64,000 nt of DNA from Lineus longissimus (Eukaryota; Nemertea; Pilidiophora; Heteronemertea; Lineidae). The stretch is taken from positions 9,612,501 to 9,676,500 of the forward strand of contig NC_088311.1 in NCBI RefSeq assembly GCF_910592395.1, given 5' to 3'. The notes beneath the pieces were generated by a model. It did not search any database. It saw nothing but the letters and a program-made list of their open reading frames with translations, and was not told where the DNA came from. The translations under genes and the position numbers were made by a program. Each line of letters starts with the position of its first letter. Within the stretch, counting starts at the first letter, position 1. This document shows, in pieces, positions 57,701 through 64,000 of this stretch.

Positions 57701-60700
57701 ATAATGGCCTCCGTCTCCAACATGCTGGTCACGACAGTCTATCGGTCCAGGAACTGACTCTGGATCCCCAACATCGCCGAATAACTCATCATCGTCACCA
57801 CTATCGTAATCGGCAGCAAGAAATTGGCTGAGAGCAGACGATGAAGTACTGCAATCGCTACAAATTGATGAAGAATCGCTTTCGCTGTATGCATTCGCCA
57901 TGTTTGTTTGGTTCTGATATTCCCGAGATGCCTGAGATGACGTCACTTCCTGTCTGGCCGACGAGTGATTTTCGTTTTCGCAGGTGGCGGGATTTACAAT
58001 TTACAAAAGCTGATTATGCTGAACCTGCTAAATCAATCATGTTGGAATATCAGTGTATACCTTATTTAGTTAGTAAACTTGCCATTATATAAAAAGAATG
58101 GTTTAGAGAAATCAAAAGCCGTTATACCTTTAACATATTACAGTTCCACCAAAGACTCCAGTTTTGTCTGGGTTTGAACCTGCTGCTAATGGATCATACC
58201 GTGAACTCGTATGCGATGCGTCTCAACCTGATGCGGGGACCATCACGTATAAATGGTACAGATACTCGGTTGCTAATGGTGTAGAGAACTGGGAACCAAA
58301 AGGCCCGATTGGTACAAGTCAAATGTATGTCTTTAGTCCAGTGACAGCCTGGAAATACTTTTATGGTGTAGCTCAGGAGCCTGTCAGTGGGAAGTACATA
58401 TGTCGAGCGACGAATTTTGCGGGGACAAGAGACAGTGAATGGGGAGATTTGTATGTTTATATACCATGTGAGTTTCATTTTACAATCTTGAGACTGCTGG
58501 TTTTTGTGTAGCCGGAGCCTGTTTGCAAGTCCATTTCAATGATTTTTCCGAAAAGGGGGGCGTTGCAACCCCGGAACTTATTGCCTTCGCTATGTTTTGA
58601 CAAGAGAAAGCACTATTCAGAATGATATTTCTGGTGGATGGTCAGAACGCCATCACACGATTATAGACTATTGAATGGCATGCATTAATGAAATCTTACT
58701 CAATTTCGGAACTTTCACCTTTTTGTCGATTCGTCACTTTACATAATATGTTCTTTCTTTTTCTACGATGCATTTCAGGCTCGTTGTATACTGTCAGTGT
58801 CTCACCACTTAAACCTGCTATCGGAAGTACATTCACTCTCAATTGTAACATACCGAATCCAAGTGGATTTACCGTGAAATGGTTAAAGAGGATATATGCT
58901 TCATCTGCGGCTACAGATGAAGCAGTAACAAACAAAAAGGGATGTCATCCTTCAAATGACCGACGCTACAGTTGGAGTAGTTGCAGTCCTCCAAGCAGGT
59001 CATCTAAGACACACACCTTCAATCTACAAGTAACCAATGCTCAGCCTGAAGATTTTGCATACTGGTTTTGTAGAGATATTGGACTAAGCTGCGCAAGTAA
59101 ACCAGTAAGGCCAGTTGTGCAAGGTAATCTTTCTCTAGTCTCAGTTTAAAGAAATGTATATATCCGTCCGGTTCTTCAGTTCACAGTGTCAAGAATATTA
59201 TCATTTTATTCATCATGCTTGGTAGTACCGCATGGTACTCGTATATTGGCCCAGGAATATAGTAAATCAGAAACTGGCGAAATATGAGGTGGTACAAAAT
59301 TATTAGAGCTGGTTTGCTACTGGGTATCCCGAATTCGATATCGGACGCAACCGTTTTCTCATTTGAGATTAATTTATTTTGGAACTAACGTATGCATCAT
59401 TCAGATAAAGATTCATCGATCACCAGGAAGTCTTTTTGAATGCAGAACTCACCATCTTGCTGCAAACTTGTTTTTAAAAAATGATTTATAGTTAGAGCTT
59501 ATTCCAATCTAATGGATGAAAGCGGACACCTAGCTTGTTTCAGCACCCCCAGGGACACCCCAGATCAGCGGCTTCCCGTCGGGGCCAGTGACGGTTGGAC
59601 CGCAACTCAACTTAAAGTGTTTGGCTTCGCCTCCTGGAGACATTTACGACTGGTACAAAGATGGTACAAAAGTTACGACATCATTGAGTTACGATTTTCA
59701 TGTGACGAAGGCGAGTGCTGGCGTCTACAAGTGCGTGGCGAGGAATGCTGTTGGGACAGCCACAAGCAGTGACAAGACATTGGTCGTTTATTGTAAGTAA
59801 TTTATCAGGTTATCATTCATCACCGTCGCAAAATGAGCAGTTAATATTCATGTTTGTGGGACAAAATGGTGTTTGATCTACTCAAACAGTGACAAGACAC
59901 TGGTCTTTTCTGCAAGTATCATTCATTACAGTCGCAATAAATACGAACTGATGATTCATGTTTCTCGGACAGTTAAGGGGTTAGGCACAAAATCTTTCTT
60001 GATGTCATGTACGATAACATGGTAAACCTACAATACAACGATAAACTATATACTCTCTACACTCAGGTGTATAACTGGGTACCGGTCAGAAATGCTCATA
60101 TTGTAGGGCTCATCTGAAGTCTACTGAACGATTTCAGGACAGACCGAGGTTAAAGTCGGATGGTAACCTATATCATAGGTGATATCAAACTGTATATACC
60201 CAAAACTTTAACTTTAATTTTAACTTTAAAACTGCCAGCCTTTTCAGAGCGTTTGCGGTTAGCTATTGATGGCACTATATGACAAATGACAACATTATAA
60301 TACATGTACCTCTATCATATCTTTTTATTAGGCCGTACGTATTCATTGCTCGCTCGAGTGTGTGAAGGTGTAGACAATAATCACTGTGAGGCCATTGAAA
60401 TGATATGCCGGTGTGGAGTCAATTTGAAGTAAACATGAATGAAATACATTGGAGGTTCACTGGTAACCTCAAGAAGGAAATCAGAAGTGCGTCACGGCCA
60501 GAGCACTTTTTATACATTGTGTTATTAATTAGATTCTCTTACATATTTTTTCACATCTATGTTAATTTTCTAATGTATAAGGTAGAGATGGCATATTTTC
60601 AGTGTCTTCGATTACAATATAGGCCCTTTAGAAGTTTGCACCTACGTGAATAGTTGGGTCCGAAAGCGGCACAAAAGTGAAAGACCCCGATTATAATATG

Positions 60701-63700
60701 TAGCTAGATCTAGCGGCCTTAAAACATAATTGTATAATGGGCTGGATTAGAGTAACTTTAACAGCTCTATTGATTGAAATGAATTGGCTCCATTCCATCC
60801 TCCAATGAAGGCGTTTGTGACCTCTTCGGCCGAGTCCGACTGCGACCCGAGGGTAGAGTAGGAGTTTTGAGTGGAAGTACGTAATGTCTAAAATGAACAT
60901 GTCGTGTAGCATTTACTGATTTACAAGTAAAGGTGTCTTAGTTTTGTTAATTTGTCAGAACGTCACGAGAGGTGAATCGGGTATATGAAAACCCAGAAGG
61001 CTCACTCCAAATAGAATTTCAGTGTTCACCTCAACTTTAATTTTGAATCGTTTACTTCAATAGTGAAGTAAGTCATTTTCGAGGAATAAAACATCAAAGA
61101 TACATTTGCGAACGTGCCAGGTCGAGGTTTGAATATTGCGTTTTAAGTTTAAATGAATCTGCTGGGCTTTCGTACCGATCCGCTGCACGGGTCCCACTTC
61201 TCGCGCCCGAACTCGGCCTTCATGATGTAAACATAGAACGCCTCGTTACGCACTTTCGCTCTCCTCCTTACTTTTCATACCAGGCCCACTACACATTCCA
61301 CCACGGCACCGCATTGTTTACATCAGATAAGACAAAACGCTGTCTTGGTCCATTTCCCGAGTTCATTCTCGACAAAAACATATGTCTTTGGAATGATGTT
61401 GGTGCACACTGTCGGAGATATAAATATTACCGAAGTAGCCTAAGGGTTAGCACCGTGATGATAAACAAAGCTGTCGAAATTTTACCGTTTATTCTATCAT
61501 TCTAGATAAACCATATCATGTCGTCGTCTCATCTGGTAAGACCTCATCCTACGTTGGTGAGAAAGACAAATTCACCTGTACCGTCTCTGGAGGCAACCCT
61601 AGCCCCACTGTAAAGCTATACTTCAAGAGGTCAGGTGGTACACCGGTAGAGGTCATCCAAGGTCAGGAGAGGGTCATGGCTAAAGAAGACAATAAAGCTG
61701 AGTATTACTGCGAAGCCAAGGTCACTGGATATCCCGCTTTGGACATGACTTCAAGTAGGAAGACTTACAGTGTAACATGTAAGTTGCTTATTTGATAGGT
61801 TGTACACCCTTCCGACTCGCACTCCGACCTTTCCTCCGAGGTTGAATAAAGGTAACAAATGATACATTCAATTTAAGTTTCTTGACGAACAATTTTAATG
61901 TTATTCCAGCTGCATCTTCAATAACAAGCAATAATAACCGTATAAGCGAATACCAAGCTTGTTGGAGATCGGTTCATTAGTTTCGTGGCAAGTGCCAGTT
62001 TCTGACTTTTTGAGCTTGACTATTTGAAGGCCGAGTTCGAACGTTAGATCATGTAAACTTTGTGGTTTATCTTATTTCTGTCATCTGCCTACTTTTTTCT
62101 TAGTCGCGCATACCAAGGTTTTCTTCCTCAATAACCCGACCGCATCTGTCCAGGTTGGTCAAATGAAGAAGTTCACATGTGAGACGGATGAAAGTAACCC
62201 AATTCCTAATATAAAGTGGTATCAGTATATGGGCTCATCATGGCGGATCATCACCTCCAGAATATCATCCTCAGTGAGGAACGGTGTGTATGGCGGGAAG
62301 ATCAGGATCAGTGAGTGGTCTGTGACAGCGACCAAAGCCATGAATGGTGCAATAGTGAGATGCAGAGCGACCTACTCTATGACAGGACATGAAGTGAGTC
62401 GTAATGCTGACTCTACAATGTTTGTTAAATGTAAGTTGACACTGTTTGACGGACACCTGATGACACGTCGTGCTTTTTGAAGTCCCGATAATACAGCAAT
62501 GTTTATAATAAATGTAATTGTACTCCGAACCAACTGTTTGCAAATTGACAGCGTAACATTTTTGGGTGTTTCCATACATTAGCTTGAAAAACCTTGAGCT
62601 TCAAAAGGGAGACTTTTCAACCGGGGAAAACAGAAGAAAAGGCATCCTTTGAGCTGTCTTTCAGCGTACTAAAACAATAAGGGGGGAAATATTCAGAAAC
62701 GAAAACACTTAAATACGTTGCACGGGGATGTTGAATTGTCGCTGAATAAAAGCTTGACACAGGTACTCGAGACAAACTGCTTCAACTACCACCACACTAC
62801 GCATTTATAAATTTAAAGGTCCAATTTAAGCCTATACCGGTACTCTTAATTTTAGAGCAATTTAAATCCTTCGCTACGGTATCTTATCTTCAGTCCCAGC
62901 GCCGGACAGAAAATCAGAAGGTTCATTTTCACCGCCCGAGAAAATGTAAAAAGTTGGCTGAATCGCTTGGTCGTTCGAAATCTCCGAAGGTCGCATTCTT
63001 TCATTCTTCTTTGAAAACGTCTTTAAATTAAAGTTTTTCCCTTTTAGACAAAAGACACAAATCTAGCTAGTGCTAAGAAAACACAGATTGTTTTATATTG
63101 TCTATACTGCAGTATTGGTACAGTTATCTTTCAGGGCGTTTTACCAGCTACTCTGCCCAACTTTCATTCAGGTGGTTCCGATTTCTTACCTTCTTGTTCC
63201 AGTCAACCCTAACAAAATAACAATGTTACAAAGACCACCGACATCCATCCACGAGGGCAAGCTGTTCACAATTGTCTGTGAGACAGACAGCGCCAACCCA
63301 GTGGCTAACATCCAGTTCTACCGGAAGAGAACGGTAGGAACCTGGGAGCAACTGACCTCTTGGATTACATCAACGGGCAGAGCGGGGGAGTACAATGACA
63401 TGATTAGAAAGAGTACATTGACTGTGACAGCAAACCGGTTGGACAACATGGCTGTGTTTAAATGTGAAGTGAAAGAAGGCTCATTTTTTCCGGTGGAACA
63501 AACAACCACAGTGAATGTATATTGTAAGTACCAGTACCTGGTAATTTATTTGAAAACCTATGATTGCTAGAGCGTAAGCTATCTGTTAGTTAGAATGGAT
63601 ACTTAATTGTAACATCAACCAACGTCGTAACAAAAATATTACAATCATACGGCCCCTTTCGTTATTAACTTTCATGAGAACACGCGTTATAATGACTGCT

Positions 63701-64000
63701 GTATGGCCGATGGAGTTACTATAGACTCAATTCTTTCAAGTTCTTGCAATTTCGTTGCAATTGATGTGTTATTGATGCATTTATTTTCAGACCCACCGAC
63801 CACCACTTCTTTATCATCATCTCTGAATTCCGCAAAGGAAGGTGACACACTCACCTTGACCTGTAAAGCAAGTGGTGGAAACCCGACATCGTACACTTAC
63901 AAGTGGTTTTATAAGAGCAAGGAGATACCAAATGTAACATCAAAATATTACACGATCGTATCAATACCGTACACACAGAGTGGGATGTACCGTTGTCAGG
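54666..64000 (+). CDS. Ig/FN3 receptor 2 (5' part; truncated by the window edge)
   Basis: Exons 54666-54729, 58144-58467, 58779-59123, 59544-59792, 61506-61778, 62104-62430, 63203-63523 and 63791 to beyond 64000 match receptor 1 exons 1-8, all with phase-1 introns. They encode a signal peptide (MDFDFLACCVFAAVIPHV) and seven Ig domains, the last incomplete. No stop or frameshift was seen, so the gene looks intact. Exon 1 is one codon shorter than in receptor 1, exon 2 two codons shorter and exon 6 one codon longer. Intron 1 is swollen to 3.4 kb by a TTAA-type transposon. The FN3 domains, membrane helix and signalling tail lie outside the window, so whether the YDEP exon is repeated there is unknown. 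Confidence 0.85.
55319..55534 (+). CDS. THAP-domain exon of the transposon
   Basis: MVNRCVLFGCSAT opens a THAP zinc-finger: C-x4-C, HSFPKK, RRQWV, and C-x2-H in VVCSKHF with DDCF. THAP domains bind DNA, here presumably the transposon ends. The frame stops after FEVA, before the usual AVPTLF-like end. Further exons of the same gene follow downstream. Confidence 0.75.
   Translation: MVNRCVLFGCSATADASSALSKHSFPKKTAIRRQWVKFVQTTRVDFVDPKPTNTSAVVCSKHFTDDCFEVA
56065..56206 (+). pseudogene. Transposon gene, middle exon of the 3' part
   Basis: Contains LHFNENSGRDQA and FPKFKKGGFSVKRVL, a block I recognise from transposon-linked invertebrate proteins. Donor ATTCA|GTAAGT. An in-frame stop sits just upstream, so the start must lie at or after 56065 (AG at 56063-56064). 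Confidence 0.5.
56496..56668 (+). pseudogene. Transposon gene, last exon
   Basis: Acceptor TTTTTTCAG|AC continues the phase. It encodes YVTELQKEVCRIIRAGE and ends with TAA at 56666. The large central part of the expected protein is missing between 55534 and 56065. Confidence 0.5.
56960..57366 (-). pseudogene. P2X7-like zinc-domain exon with frameshift
   Basis: On the minus strand, after acceptor TTTCAG: CHCDNCQ in one frame, then CTCCHEIQ in another, then AWLQYRQQYG, SYRQLARWCWGFLG and RVVLPSCAV. This Cys pattern and the RQ..RW.WG.LG block match the zinc-binding domain shared by the P2X7 receptor tail and many transposon-linked proteins. The first Cys block runs into a stop (after QQRG), so about one base has been lost or gained between the two parts. 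Confidence 0.6.
57661..57946 (-). CDS. Acidic N-terminal exon of the P2X7-like transposon gene
   Basis: Ser/Asp-rich text (AYSESDSSSICSDC, ADYDSGDDDELFGDVG), usual at the start of such proteins. The start is MANAYSE or the upstream in-frame MTSSQAS. I could not fix the donor, so the join to the next exon is uncertain. Confidence 0.4.
58144..58467 (+). CDS. Receptor 2 exon 2 (Ig domain 1)
   Basis: ELVCDAS, YKWYRY and KYICRATNFAG. My hand count gives about 14 replacement codons, a two-codon deletion and 3 silent changes against receptor 1. Confidence 0.88.
58779..59123 (+). CDS. Receptor 2 exon 3 (Ig domain 2)
   Basis: All cysteines of receptor 1 exon 3 are kept. Hand count: 24 replacement and 8 silent codons of 115. 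Confidence 0.88.
59544..59792 (+). CDS. Receptor 2 exon 4 (Ig domain 3)
   Basis: LNLKCLASPPGDIYDWYKDG and AGVYKCVARN; few changes. Confidence 0.88.
61506..61778 (+). CDS. Receptor 2 exon 5 (Ig domain 4)
   Basis: FTCTVSGGNPSP and EYYCEAKVTG; few changes. Confidence 0.88.
62104..62430 (+). CDS. Receptor 2 exon 6 (Ig domain 5)
   Basis: KFTCETDESNP, IKWYQYMG and VRCRATY. One extra codon near the start; about 5 replacement and 2 silent codons. Confidence 0.88.
63203..63523 (+). CDS. Receptor 2 exon 7 (Ig domain 6)
   Basis: TIVCETDSANP, IQFYRKR and VFKCEVKE. A local cluster of changes, TSTGRAGEYND against TPEDRAGEYNG. Confidence 0.85.
63791..64000 (+). CDS. Receptor 2 exon 8 (Ig domain 7, partial)
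   Basis: LTLTCKASGGNPTS through GMYRCQ; cut by the window end. Confidence 0.85.

Larger units (their letters stand above)
55029..58129. mobile_element. TTAA-flanked DNA transposon (Kolobok-like), 3,101 bp, in receptor 2 intron 1
   Basis: Flanked by TTAA at 55025-55028 and 58130-58133. The ends are AGGTATAAC and its complement GTTATACCT (9-bp inverted repeat). Unit 1 has a single TTAA at the same spot (30788-30791), proving insertion. Inside are a THAP-type gene (plus strand) and a P2X7-like zinc-domain gene (minus strand), converging. A THAP domain together with TTAA duplication is characteristic of the Kolobok superfamily. The catalytic core is not visible, so this is probably a deleted copy. 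Another THAP-bearing class cannot be excluded. Confidence 0.7.
44526..64000. repeat. Segmental duplication, unit 2 (continues past the window)
   Basis: Copy of unit 1 beginning at ATTTTAAAACATAGC. Unit 2 lacks about 0.5 kb (counterpart of 19.69-20.20 kb) and the Helitron. It has gained the gypsy fragment (45687-48244) and the TTAA element (55029-58129). Confidence 0.9.

Overview
This looks like nuclear DNA from an invertebrate animal: spliced genes with GT-AG introns, phase-1 Ig and FN3 exons, an XK-related scramblase gene, and Ty3/gypsy, Helitron and TTAA-type transposons. A marine deuterostome such as amphioxus is my best guess from overall style, but nothing here fixes the species.

Positions 1-16,183 contain no gene I can support, only small repeats: a 205-bp TTAA-flanked MITE, a 15-bp minisatellite with an inverted unit, and a SINE-like stretch. 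A three-exon XK-related (XKR/CED-8 family) gene lies on the minus strand at 16,184-18,105. Its start and end phases join cleanly into 433 residues, and it carries a DEVD-G caspase-type motif in its cytosolic N terminus.

From 18,650 to the right edge the window is a large tandem segmental duplication. Unit 1 is 18,650-44,525 and unit 2 runs from 44,526 past the window end. Each unit has the same plan: an orphan exon (minus strand), a gene for a cysteine-rich single-pass membrane protein (CRTM, minus strand), and a divergently transcribed Ig/FN3 receptor gene (plus strand). Receptor 1 is complete: 19 exons, all introns phase 1, 1,309 residues. It has a signal peptide, seven Cys-bearing Ig domains, an Ig-like domain without cysteines, one or two FN3 domains, one membrane helix, and a long tail with seven tyrosines in candidate SH2-binding contexts, followed by a SAM-like domain. 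One 25-residue tail exon containing AAYDEP is present three times in identical copies. Receptor 2 is cut off by the window edge in its eighth exon.

Comparing the units dates the mobile elements by presence and absence. Unit 1 has a 3,184-bp Helitron with an 81-bp minisatellite, and unit 2 keeps the uninterrupted A|T site. Unit 2 has a 5'-truncated gypsy element flanked by an 80-bp duplication. Unit 2 also has a 3,101-bp TTAA-flanked element in receptor intron 1, with THAP and P2X7-like zinc-domain remains, and unit 1 keeps the single TTAA. Each unit also has its own perfect palindrome where the other has a single arm.

The most interesting candidate system is the duplicated receptor/CRTM pair. 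The outer two Ig domains differ between paralogues far more than the inner domains do, which suits a rapidly diversifying recognition receptor. The amplified YDEP exon suggests multivalent Nck/Crk-type signalling. Both ideas are inferences from sequence.
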